In this document: in pieces, positions 1-8,464 of the stretch
Layout of the letters: each line of letters opens with the position of its first letter
How positions within the stretch are numbered: the stretch's first letter is position 1
NCBI GenBank assembly: GCA_014634225.1
Contig: BLFN01000757.1
Span: forward strand, 1,678,537-1,688,536
Direction: 5' to 3'
Length of the DNA: 10,000 nt
DNA from: Acropora yongei
Taxonomy: Eukaryota; Cnidaria; Anthozoa; Scleractinia; Acroporidae
The notes under the pieces: model-generated
What the model saw: the letters and a program-made list of their open reading frames with translations, nothing else
Databases searched by the model: none
Told to the model about the DNA's origin: nothing
Made by a program: the position numbers and the translations under genes

Positions 1-59
1 TAGCATCAAACTATGTCCAAACGCTCGATTGTAGTAATGCACACCTCACAAACCTCACA

Positions 60-350
60 AGGGTTTTAGGGAACACGGGCATCGGAGCATTTACTTTTAA
101 GGGGACATGGGAATTTCTGATTAGATTGTTGGAATCAAAGGAACACTAATCCACGTTCAATTATAATTTCGTTTACTACGAATAGAAGGTAAAAGGAGCA
201 AACAAATAAGGGGAACAATGACAAGCAAATTTTTGTTTTATTTGACGACAAAAGGAACAGCGCAAACGTTTTTGAGAGCAAGGGAACCTGAACTCAAGAC
301 ATTTTAGGGAACAAGTGTTTTTATTAATTTTATTAATGGGGAACAAAGGA
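60..350. repeat. Irregular array of GGGAACA-type motifs
   Basis: GGGAACA or a close variant occurs at 69-75, about 137, 211-217, about 253, 282-287, 307-313 and 339-345. Spacing is irregular, roughly 20 to 70 bases. No open frame of note runs through it. It may be a decayed minisatellite or the inside of a repeat family. A related block at 2109-2134 shares AAAAGGAG followed by AATAAGGGGAACAA with 191-218. Confidence 0.4.
191..218 (+). repeat. Direct repeat copy 1 (partner at 2109-2134)
   Basis: The block reads AAAAGGAG, a short A-rich spacer, then AATAAGGGGAACAA. The same two blocks in the same order and orientation occur at 2109-2134, almost 2 kb away. This may be two copies of one dispersed element. 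Confidence 0.45.
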
Positions 351-399
351 TAAAACAAAAAAAGATTAAGACATGTACATGTAGCCCCCTCCCTCCCTT

Positions 400-580
400 G
401 GCCGGTGGGCTCAGTAATTGTTCGGTCAACTAGCTGATAGTTGACAAGTAGTGATCCTCGCAGTTTTTTAACGCTACTTAAATAGTAACGAGAAAGTCCT
501 GAGAAATTCAGGCCAGAACCAGATTCGAACCTTGACCTCTGCGATGCCGATGCCATGTTCCACCATCATCCACGGGCAGC
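400..580 (-). mobile_element. tRNA-derived SINE-like element, minus orientation
   Basis: The minus strand carries an RNA polymerase III B-box-like sequence, GGTTCGAATCT (521-531 on the plus strand), preceded by GCATCGCAGAGGTC, which fits a tRNA anticodon and variable region. The A box is degraded. Downstream on the minus strand come a tail hairpin, CCTGA/TCAGG with a 5-base loop (498-512), and a second perfect 8-bp hairpin, GTCAACTA/TAGTTGAC (425-432 and 438-445). A tRNA head followed by a tail with small hairpins is how I remember a common coral SINE. It is not an intact tRNA gene because the acceptor stem and A box are not recoverable. Confidence 0.6.
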
Positions 581-587
581 TCTCCGT

Positions 588-645
588 TGGCCTGATAGCT
601 CAACCGGTGGCCGAGCACTGTGCACGGGCATCGCAGGATTTCTTT
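588..645 (+). mobile_element. Second tRNA-like SINE head, plus orientation, truncated
   Basis: TAGCTCAACCGG at 596-607 fits the pol III A-box consensus (TRGYNNARNNGG) in full. It is followed by a GAGCAC segment and a GCATCGCAG segment like those of tRNA-derived SINEs, but no B box follows in this orientation. Its head faces away from the minus-strand module at 400-580. It may be a separate truncated insertion or one half of a rearranged pair. Confidence 0.5.
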
Positions 646-649
646 TGTA

Positions 650-980
650 ATGTGGAATTCTGGAAGTGATCTCTGAAAAATGAGAAAGAGCCCGCAGAAG
701 CATAGATGTGTGTTTCGTTTCCTTATCTCTCTTAATAATAACTTTGAGCAATTCAATGATAAAGGCTTGGTTGGAACTGGAGTCAACAAAAAGCAAACCC
801 AGTCAGATTAAAGAAAGATTAATCCCCTTGACTGAAAAACCCGGATCGAACTTATATTACAAAATGCGGAATGACTATTCAAATAAATTCCCTGAGGATA
901 ACTCTTAGCGTCTGGCCCATTGTGATGGTGGTTTCATGGAATGAAAGCAACATTCAAAATCTCATCTGTGAGGTTTTTTT
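650..980. other. No supported feature
   Basis: The open frames here are short (66 residues or fewer) and lack motifs. The stretch lies between the SINE modules and the foldback element. Nothing further can be assigned. Confidence 0.5.
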
Positions 981-1113
981 TTATGGAATAGGCCACTCCG
1001 GAAAATACCACAATATTCCTTGTTTGTTCCCCCAAAATTTTGCATAAGCATTGTTTCCAGTTTCTCTTGGACTTACAATGGTCCCAAGAGAAAACAAAAA
1101 CAATGCTTATGCA
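980..1113. mobile_element. Foldback or MITE-like element with 30-bp inverted arms
   Basis: The arms at 1041-1070 and 1084-1113 are inverted copies matching at 26 of 30 positions, and 13 bases separate them. Both arms start TGCATAAGCATTG (reading inward) and end CTCTTGG next to the loop. The transcript would form a long hairpin. The flanking AT-rich sequence with GGCCACTCCGGAAAATACC (about 990-1008) also matches my memory of a repeat seen next to this hairpin in coral sequences, so the element may begin near 980. No transposase frame is present, so it would be non-autonomous. Confidence 0.7.
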
Positions 1114-1439
1114 GTCTCTAGACTCATTCCCGGCCTTTCGAAAGCATTTGGCGACTATACCGGATGATTTGGTTTGAGTTCTCTTTTATAAAAATCAAAA
1201 TTTTAGGCACGAAAACATAATATCAGTGAGGAAGAGTTCCGTTTCCACTATTCCCGTTATCATATTGTGTAGATTTCGCCCTATAACAAATAGAATTCCT
1301 TAAAATTGAGTTGGGTGTTTCATAAGGCTTTCTCAGCCCATTAAATGGTATTGCGAAAACGAAAGGTTTCTTCTTCCGTTTGGAAGGGGAACCCATAAAT
1401 AAGTGGAGGATGGATCTAAGCCGATATATGTTTGTCAAG

Positions 1440-1960
1440 TGAAGCGATCCGCCGGGGCGCGGGTCGAAATGTAGAATAAGCGAATTTGTAGCTTGTTTTT
1501 CATATCTGCTATCACTCAGACTGCAGGCCAAGGGAAAATTAGGCACTGTAGCACGATATTGCGCATGTACAGCTATGATTGACAGCGGTAGCTGGTTAAC
1601 CAATAGAAATCGACAGAAACGGGGTCCCGTGACAATGCGAATCTTGCGGGAGTTTAATTCGCAGGAACTTCACGTATGTTTGAAAACAAATTGTCTGGCC
1701 TGTCACCTTTTGTTTAAAGAATAAAGAAAGCGACTGACGTGTAACAATGGCCAGTAATATTGCGGAGTATAAACACGCATATATACCGCTAGAATTGCCC
1801 AAAGATGATCAAGTACTCCTTTTACAAGGTTTCAACGATGTTCTCTAACCGAAATGGGACCATGGAAAGAGACTTTCTCACGTGACCGAAATCTTAAAAA
1901 GGGTTCGCCAGATCAGCAATCGAGATGCCGCACATGCGCACAAGTGTGTTAAAGTCCCTT
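1440..1960. promoter_or_regulatory. CpG-richer, promoter-like stretch
   Basis: Compared with the AT-rich surroundings, this stretch has a GC-rich patch (about 1447-1467), a CCAAT box (1600-1604), TGACGT (1735-1740), the palindromic E-box octamer TCACGTGA (1878-1885) and an NRF1-like CACATGCGCA (1931-1940). These motifs are common in animal promoters but short enough to occur by chance. No convincing gene starts here apart from the very short frame at 1747-1848. Confidence 0.25.
1747..1848 (+). CDS. Possible 33-residue open frame, unrecognised
   Basis: The ATG at 1747 has a good animal start context (ACAATGG) and lies 7 bases after a TGACGT motif in the promoter-like stretch. The product begins MASNIAEYKHAY and is mildly acidic, with no membrane segment or motif I know. 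It could be a small protein, an upstream open frame, the first exon of an unseen gene, or chance. I see no convincing splice donor within it. Confidence 0.15.
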   Translation: MASNIAEYKHAYIPLELPKDDQVLLLQGFNDVL

Positions 1961-1969
1961 AAAACTTGT

Positions 1970-2640
1970 GAGAAATATTTTCAACACGTAAAAAGTCTGA
2001 ACTGCCATATAATTTTTCTGAAACTCTTGCTAGAACCAAAAATTAGCGAAAGTGTGTCAACTCCGTCGGTTTATTTTTGATGCAGAGCAGGGCGGAAGGA
2101 AACTCAACAAAAGGAGAAAAAATAAGGGGAACAAGTCACTCAACAAAAAATATAAAAAGTCTCGTTTGTCGCACAAAGTAGTGAAAATAAAAAAAAAATG
2201 AAAACAGTTTGATAAACATGGGGAAAATAAGTAAACAACAAATAAAAAATTCCTATATCACCAACTTTTTATTTTGAACATAAAAACAACAAAGCTCTGA
2301 GCAATGCTATTAGTATAATTCAGTTTATGAGTGAAGTTCAGAGAAATCTTATTTTTCCCTATGCTAACCTTTAAGTCTAGAAACCACTGCTCCCACGATA
2401 ACCCAATGACCAACATTTCGTGTTGTTATGAGACATCTAACCCAATAACTAAAGAATTAAAAGTAGGGGACCAGACTTTGCCTAGAGGAATGCATTCCAA
2501 CCAAGATAAACTACTGCTTTCTCCTTGTGACTTTATAACTAATTATTAATAAATGATTAATATGTGTTATTATGTTTTAGTTTTATTAGTTACCCTCCAG
2601 CTTTTCAGAGTTGTCAAAATGAATCATCAGGTGCTTTGAA
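1970..2640. other. A-rich, non-coding stretch
   Basis: Long A runs fill 2100-2300. The longest open frame (2331-2549, plus strand) begins with GTG rather than ATG and has no recognisable motif. The lower end of the vWA gene's 3' untranslated region may reach 2641 or slightly below. Confidence 0.5.
2109..2134 (+). repeat. Direct repeat copy 2 (partner at 191-218)
   Basis: The block has AAAAGGAG at 2109-2116 and AATAAGGGGAACAA at 2121-2134, in the same order as at 191-218. It lies in an A-rich stretch (about 2100-2300) that otherwise shows no coding signal. Confidence 0.45.
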
Positions 2641-2646
2641 TTTATT
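2641..2646 (-). promoter_or_regulatory. Candidate polyadenylation signal for the vWA gene
   Basis: The plus strand reads TTTATT, which is AATAAA on the minus strand. It is the nearest canonical signal I find downstream of the stop at 3174 and would imply a 3' untranslated region of about 530 bases. A further AATAAA lies at 2582-2587. Position and motif alone support it. Confidence 0.35.
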
Positions 2647-3173
2647 AATTTGCCATTCTCCAGTGGAGCTTTGTATCACTTTTAACAATGTTATGTACCA
2701 GATTGTATTTGCAGTTTCAGTAACAAGTTGAAGTTTTCTCATTTTTAAGGGTGAGGTTATCATCAGACAGTCATCCCAAAGCCTATTGTTACATCATGTA
2801 TGCCCTGTCCCCGTAACTTGTCCCCGATCATAAAAATATTGCAAGCCTGAATCCACATAGATGCCAGCTAGGTTGCTACCAATTATATTATTGTTGTTTA
2901 AGGTACTCAAGCTCCTGGCTAATTCAGAATAACTTTTCCCAACAAAGACAAAGAGAGGAGAATAATATTAAAGAGAAAAGAACTGATTGTGCCTTCAAAA
3001 ATGAAGTAATTTAGCTTATTGCCAACAAACAAAAACAAGTAAATAAATACAACACAATAGACTACAAAATGGTTCTTGGTTACAGTTTGAAATGATTGTA
3101 GGCATTTTTATGTCCTAGGTCCCCTGCCAATACCCAAGTTACAATCTAAATTAACCACTCACAAAACTCATCT

Positions 3174-4927
3174 TCAACCATGGTGATGGCAAGGTTTGTT
3201 TGGTTGCCCATTAATGATTTTGTATTTCCCAGGGGCAACTTGCTTTACAACCAACTTGATAACATCCACCAAACCACTCAAATCACTGACTCGAAACAGA
3301 TAATTTTGGGGTGGCCGGGAAGCCATCTTAACCATCTCATCAATACCAGATATGAATGTACTTCCCACAGCAATCACATAAATAAACACACCATTTCTTT
3401 TCAGTGCTTCTGCTTTGGGAATGGTCAAACTTCCTTGAATATTTGATTGGCCATCAGTAACAAGAAGAACTGCTTTTCTTCCAAAGGGACGGACACCTTT
3501 AAAAAAGGTAAGCAATGATATCAAATTCTTACAGAACTTTAAAATATCTTCTCTTGCAACGCTTGCAATCACTATGCATTTTATGGTTTCTGAACTAAGG
3601 AAACGGCCACCGCAGAGTTAATTAGGGGACCGTAAAGGCAGCCTATATTTACTTAACAACTAAAGAAAATTCCTAGATGGCATTAATTAGACTAAATTCA
3701 CCTATAGGAGAAATTCCTAGCCTCTATAATGCCATTGACCTGGTAACTGATGCAATATTTGAAGAAAGGCTACATTGCCTCATACAGGCCAGCTTGAGTG
3801 TTGCAATTGCTACCATCTGAATAACAACAAAATTGAAATCCTTTTCCCATTCAAATTCAAATTGCATGCACTCACACAAAAATGACGGGCAACTGATTAT
3901 TGGTCTTACTCCCAGTGACTAGCCCAAGGTTAGAAAAATCCTAAGTTCTAAATGTCGTTTAAGCACAATACCTGATCCAGTGTTTGTAAAAAGCTTCAAT
4001 GCCTCATTCAGGCCAGCTTGAGTGTTGGTTGCACCACCTGGATAACGAATCGTTGTTACCTTCACTGCAGCTGCTGAATATTTTAAGAACTTGAAGTTTA
4101 CAATTGCTGAACTGGCAAAGGTCACTGCTGCATACTGTGTGTCAATTGTGGGATTTGCCTCCTTTGCAGAGTCCATCAGGTAATTGAGTGCTTTCTTTCC
4201 TTTCTCAAATTCACAAGAGCCAATGGACCCTGAACCATCCAAAACAACAACCACATCCTCTACAGAAGTTTGTCTTTTGGTAACAGATGATGGAGAAAGA
4301 TGAAGGAAATTTGTCACGAACTTGTTTGCAGTAGTTTTAGTAGATGGGACTTTTTTGAATGCTATAAAAATGCAATATTTAAAAATTATACAAGGTAATG
4401 ATGATTTTTCAAATAATAAGATTGTTGGTGTTGTTGGAATGTGAAACTTTGCTTAAATTGATTGCAAAGAAATTCTAAGACAAATGCATGGAAACTCATG
4501 AAAAACATTTGCAGCCCCACTTTGACCACCTTCTGGGCCCCTTCCAGCATGTCATGCACCTGAGTGAGATTTAAGCTCAAGAACTGTGGATTTCTGTTAC
4601 ATATCCTCACAGTCACGCTGCCTTTTACAGTTAGCCGTAATGCAGGTTTCTACAATAAAGCGTTTGAAGAGAATCCATCCACTGAGAATTAAATCTTAAA
4701 AACTGGCAGTGCAGCTGGATTCACTTTGGTGTTGGTCATTTCTTCAAAACCATTGTGGGGAGAGGGGAGCAAATGATCAATGACATATTACCTTGATAGA
4801 AGGGATCATTTGGGTCTGTTGGTAACTTAGGGGGTGTGATTGGCCTCCAAATATTGGCTGTAGTTTGTCCAGTGAGGAAAAAAAGATGCAGGTAAATCAG
4901 AGCCAGTCCAGTGTCAAATATTGCCAT
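3174..4927 (-). CDS. Secreted single-domain von Willebrand factor A protein, three coding exons, complete
   Basis: Coding exons on the minus strand are 4927-4792, 4361-3972 and 3496-3174. Both introns (430 and 475 bases) have GT/AG ends and split a codon after its first base, so the frame joins cleanly into 282 residues plus TGA. The start is the ATG at 4927; the frame is open further upstream but has no other ATG in the stretch read. Residues 1 to about 24 form a signal peptide with a hydrophobic core near 8-18. Residues 25-80 are a Pro/Thr/Lys-rich linker ending in a Lys-Arg pair at 74-75, a possible processing site. The vWA domain covers roughly 80-263. The metal-binding (MIDAS) residues are all visible: D87, S89 and S91 in DGSGS, T157 in GGATNT, and D190 in TDGQS. 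Cysteines C95 and C278 may pair. vWA domains bind proteins or matrix through a divalent metal, so an extracellular adhesion or matrix role is inferred. The C-terminus ends in HHHG with no membrane anchor or further domain. It is smaller than matrilins or collagen VI, and I do not recognise a specific named orthologue. Confidence 0.88.
3740..3860 (-). pseudogene. Decayed partial copy of the vWA exon inside intron 2
   Basis: Positions 3785-3803 match 4009-4027 of the functional exon exactly over 19 bases, and 3775-3803 match 3999-4027 at 27 of 29. Read on the minus strand in the exon's frame, the copy gives NTQAGLYEAM followed by a TAG stop, where the live exon gives NTQAGLNEAL. A second, weaker match (3841-3859 against about 4195-4213, the part encoding CEFEKG) suggests the copy came from most of the exon and lost its middle. 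It sits between the exon and its downstream partner in the same orientation. It could be a tandem exon duplication or a dead alternative exon. It cannot code now. Confidence 0.7.
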
Positions 4928-5079
4928 GTCTTTTTTATTCAAGCTGATTGTTGATCCAAATGGGAACAGTGAAAGAAAACTCCCTATATTCCAAATAACA
5001 ATAACCGGTGAATAATGTATTGTAAAAGAAGGACAGCTGCTTTAAATGAAGTGCCGAGTTAATAGTATAATGAGGACAC

Positions 5080-5226
5080 AATAATAATAATGCGCTTTAT
5101 TTGACCATCTTGAGTGAAAAAATACAATGGCAATACAATATTTAAAACGCGAGAAAAATGGCAAATAATAATCGTAATAATATGTTGAACTATATACATA
5201 TACACACACATAAACATATAAAAGTC
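5080..5226. repeat. AAT-rich and AC/AT simple sequence, possible retroposon tail
   Basis: Four AAT units run from 5080 to 5091, followed by GCGCTTTATTTGACC. More AAT-rich sequence lies at 5163-5184, and an AT/AC microsatellite-like run at 5191-5220. An AAT run next to GCGCTTTATTT resembles the 3' tail of a retroposon, but no coding remnant supports this. Confidence 0.35.
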
Positions 5227-5229
5227 ATA

Positions 5230-6890
5230 TTCCAAAAAGTTTATAAGCTCTTTTACTTTTATATGAATTATTCAATATTTCTTTTGCCTAGACTTTTTGA
5301 CTAGAGCATCAAAACGAAAACCAAATTATTCAATACGAATAGTGTACTTTACATTTCAATAAGAAAAATTATTCTATGGAAGTGCACAGGAAACTGTATA
5401 AAAATAAAGTAGATCTAATCAACAGAAACGTCTGTATACAGCTGATTCCAAAACAAGTAAAACATAACTGAAATTCGCTGCTTTTTCTTCTACTTTGTTC
5501 CATCACCGAGACATTACACATTCTGGCGCTATAAAATTATTACCAGATCCCAATAGTACTTTGGTTGAATCATTTAAACGTCATTTCTTTACTATTTGTT
5601 GTGTGATTTCAGTTACATCAATGATGTATTTCTCAATCTTTAAAAGTCAACGTGGGCCGATATCAACTATTCTGTAACTGCCTAGTACATATACAGTCGC
5701 AAGTTTGCCTAATTGATTTGCGCAAACACAGTTAGTCTTTTATGATGGGGTTCACCCCAACTTTACTGGAGTAGCTTCAAACATGACTTCGAAGTTAACA
5801 GAGCTTACAGGATTTTTATTTACCTCACTATTTATTGGTTCTATACAAAACTTTATATTCCATATTTCAGCTTTATCTGCCGGCTGTGATTAACATAGTT
5901 TGTTTCTTTGAAACAATGCAGGCTTGACCAGGGACCTAAAATGCTGCTAAATTAACTGCGATTTTTATTAAGAAATTTTTTCAGTGTGCACAGATATAAG
6001 TTCATCCTGCAAAATTCTGAAGGTTTAAGGAAGTGGATAGGGTTTGTCCGCGATTGCACTCCATTAGATGCACAACAAACGTATAATGAGCATAATATAA
6101 AGTTTCCCTTCACCATTCTGCTAGGAAACATATTTTAAACAGTAACTTAAAATCGTCCTAACAAACTGCATTACACCTATTTTGGAAGCAGGTCGTTTAC
6201 CCTTTGACTTCGGTTTCCGATATTGAGCGTGTATATAATGACGGACATGAATTCGCATTTTTCAGTTGGTCGCTTCTGATCAACTGCGTTAAGGAATCTC
6301 GCATAAGGATGTAAGAATAAACTGGGCCAGTGAACAATTGAACGCAATGGAAACGAAGTTTTCCGCTTTATGGAAGGACAGCTCATTTTCAAACGCTTTT
6401 CGTTAAATGTAAAGTATATCTGTTGAAAGGAACCACCAAAACGAATTTGGATTACGGCCTGTAAGACTCAGTCTGCATTTTCATATTACCTGAGTTCGTT
6501 TGTGTAACCAGACACAATAAATAAAAACGAATTGTACGTTCTTCACAGCCTATCAGGCTGAGTTATCCACTTAAATATATTCTCAAAACGTTCGTTTAAT
6601 AAATTATCTGTCTCAACGTTCTTTAGAATCACCTCTAAAATAGCGTATTGGAAATATTTTCTCAGCAAAAGTCATTCCAACATTTTTTCCTTGTTTTCCT
6701 ACAAAAGTAGTAGCGCAATATACTACTTTGTATTTTTGCTTGCACTCTTTATCAACAGACTAGGCAGGAATGATATTTAAGCTTAAGTTATAAGCGCCAC
6801 AAGCCTTAATTCTGCCTGAAAGAAAAACCTTGAATTTGTAATTGTTCTCAATTGTTTCTATCATCAAGCCATTTATCGAAGTACAGTTTG
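5230..6890. other. Long stretch with no supported gene
   Basis: Open frames at 5495-5677 (plus) and 6177-6392 (minus) both begin at TTG, lack motifs and are short enough to occur by chance. Small hairpins occur, for example 6701-6712 with 6721-6731 (11 paired bases, one bulge). The stretch may contain upstream sequence of the vWA gene, but I cannot locate a promoter. Confidence 0.5.
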
Positions 6891-6973
6891 ATTATAAACT
6901 TATAAACTTGACGTTCAAGATTTGAGATTAGCCGTGTACTTACCTATTGATAAGGTGTATGTAAGGTATGATT

Positions 6974-7107
6974 TTACTCTGAGGTTGGGCTAGCCACTGC
7001 TTCAAACGTTGGGACAAAAGTGACTTTAGTTCTCTGAATGCCGCCTTCTATAGGGAATTTGAAGACTTCCCCACTTGACGGGAATGGCTCACTAATAGGT
7101 TCGTTCT
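6974..7107 (-). pseudogene. Exon-like open segment in the left arm, unrecognised
   Basis: On the minus strand an acceptor-like TTTTCATCACAG ends at 7108. It is followed by 43 open codons beginning NEPISEPFPS and a TAA at 6976-6974. A donor-like GGTAAGT lies downstream near 6943. Both splice-like sites are kept in the right arm (CATCACAG before 9198, GGTGAGT near 9333), but the right-arm frame stops at TAG after about 17 codons. It may be the last exon of a lost or unknown gene. I cannot name the product. Confidence 0.25.
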
Positions 7108-7939
7108 CTGTGATGAAAATCAAAAATTGAAACAAGAAAATCTGTGTTTGTGTGCGTGCATATCTAAATAAGAATATTGTTTAATTTAGCAGTCAAGTAA
7201 TTTTTCCCCTCCAGCAACTGGTCTGTCGCATTAATTAATTCTCAAAAACATAGACAAGGAAATGGATACTGTAGTGAAAAGGAAAACGAAAAAATTATCT
7301 ATGCCATTATTTTTCTCTTGTCTAACTTTTATTTCATTCTGAAGGCTTGAAAGAACCTCTCTTTAGTTCATCGCAAGACAAAGTTTCTCTCCATCTTAAC
7401 CTTTGCTTTCTGAAAAGAGTTGAGGGCGACTTCAAAATGGCTCAGCTAAAATTAACATCCACTGCGTCTGAAGGGTTGAAACCCCCTCACAAATAGTCAG
7501 TTCTATTGGGATTGAGAGTGTTTGTAAACTACGTTTCATTTGAAATAAATTTCTCCGAGATACAGCATCCTTTCCCTCATTGACACTGGTACTAGTGCCT
7601 CTTTCTTGTGGAGATCATTCCGTTGATCGATTTTGATGTATGCGTGCCGCAAAATTAGTCGCGTTTTGCGTTGCATTGCAGGAAGATCCCGTGCCAACTT
7701 ACTTTAAATTCATAGGGTATATGTCTTAGTCATTAAAGCAATTGAAATAGCACGTATGTTGCTTGTTCCAGTAGTAATGATACATCGTAAATAACTCGAA
7801 CTTCTGTGCTGCATTCAAGCCGCTCGTCGCTTGATGGGTATCGTTCAAAACTGATTGTCTTCATCGCCTACTCCAATAATAAACACATAATAATTGCTAG
7901 TTTCTCAGGAAACTGTGGCGTTGCGTCGGTGGGAGACTG

Positions 7940-8095
7940 AAACTATAATTAATAACAGTCAATAAGGGTCGAATTATCACCGTGAAAGATTTGGAAAGCT
8001 GACGTTTCCAGCTTTAACCCTTTGTCAGCGCTCAACCTCTGGTAAATCGACCTATGGCAACTCGATTGATAAAGCTAACTTTTCATATTTTAGCA
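7940..8095 (-). mobile_element. Possible Penelope-like retroelement end with degenerate hammerhead-like core
   Basis: On the minus strand, CTGACAA (8028-8022) is followed by a weak stem, then GAAAC (8008-8004) and GTC (8003-8001). This is the order CUGANGA, stem II, GAAA, UH of a type I hammerhead ribozyme, such as those known in Penelope-like elements. The core G of CUGANGA is replaced by A and stem II is mismatched, so it should be inactive. The flanking minus-strand sequence (CAGCTTT, a TTTCACGGTG-like block) also resembles a repeat I remember from cnidarian genomes. Only this arm of the inverted duplication carries the segment, as expected for a later insertion. Confidence 0.4.
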
Positions 8096-8224
8096 TGGCG
8101 AGTTGGACTGGAGATGATCAACCTTATGAGGACTGTTCGAATAAATCGTCCCAAAAAGTAAATTTAATGAATTGATTAATAATTAGTTTATTCAGGTATA
8201 AGGCTAAAAGAATCAGCTCATCTT

Positions 8225-8464
8225 TTAGCTGTATATGACAATAATATCCTGTAGTGAGAAAAAAATTATATTTTTAGCTTGCCATCCCCAGTCCAACTCA
8301 ATATGCTCGGTGAGCGGGCAAAATGGTTCCTGTGGGATTTCATTCCCATGAAGTGGCTGGCGCTCGGCTTTGATGCAGTACAGCTGGTCGAGTTGTCCAT
8401 TATGTCCCATGTCCCACTGGAAGCAAGCAAAGTACTTAAAATTTCCTCTGCTTTGATGATTTAA
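8225..8464 (-). other. Opposed open frames in the right arm, not assigned
   Basis: The minus strand is open for 79 codons (product contains QWDMGHNGQLDQLYC) and the plus strand is open over 8279-8464 as well. In the left arm the matching minus-type frame is interrupted. Without conservation data I cannot decide whether either was ever coding. No domain is recognised. Confidence 0.2.

Larger units (their letters stand above)
6925..8111 (-). repeat. Left arm of a large inverted duplication (partner 8288-9352)
   Basis: Read on the minus strand, this arm matches the plus strand of 8288-9352 colinearly. Anchor pairs, left with right: 8100-8111 with 8288-8299, 7700-7711 with 8481-8492, 7648-7658 with 8568-8578, 7524-7536 with 8691-8703, 7429-7441 with 8901-8913, 7172-7205 with 9097-9130, 6925-6933 with 9344-9352. 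Sequence between the anchors is recognisably similar, with many substitutions and small indels. A segment of about 200 bp at 7888-8095 has no counterpart in the right arm. Confidence 0.85.

Noticed and set aside
505..580. Genuine tRNA gene on the minus strand.
   Set aside because: The B box is good, but the A box and acceptor stem are not recoverable, and the tail hairpins fit a SINE better.
2331..2549. Open frame of 72 residues on the plus strand.
   Set aside because: It starts at GTG, has no motif, and lies in AT-rich sequence beyond the vWA gene's likely 3' end.
3180..3446. 88-residue plus-strand open frame.
   Set aside because: It is the antisense shadow of the vWA third exon, whose minus-strand frame has clear domain motifs.
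4386..4616. 76-residue minus-strand open frame.
   Set aside because: It lies within intron 1 of the vWA gene and shows no domain; the phase-matched splice sites on either side exclude it from the mature message.
5495..5677. 60-residue plus-strand open frame with a hydrophobic middle.
   Set aside because: It begins at TTG, has no motif or splice context and is within chance length for this sequence.
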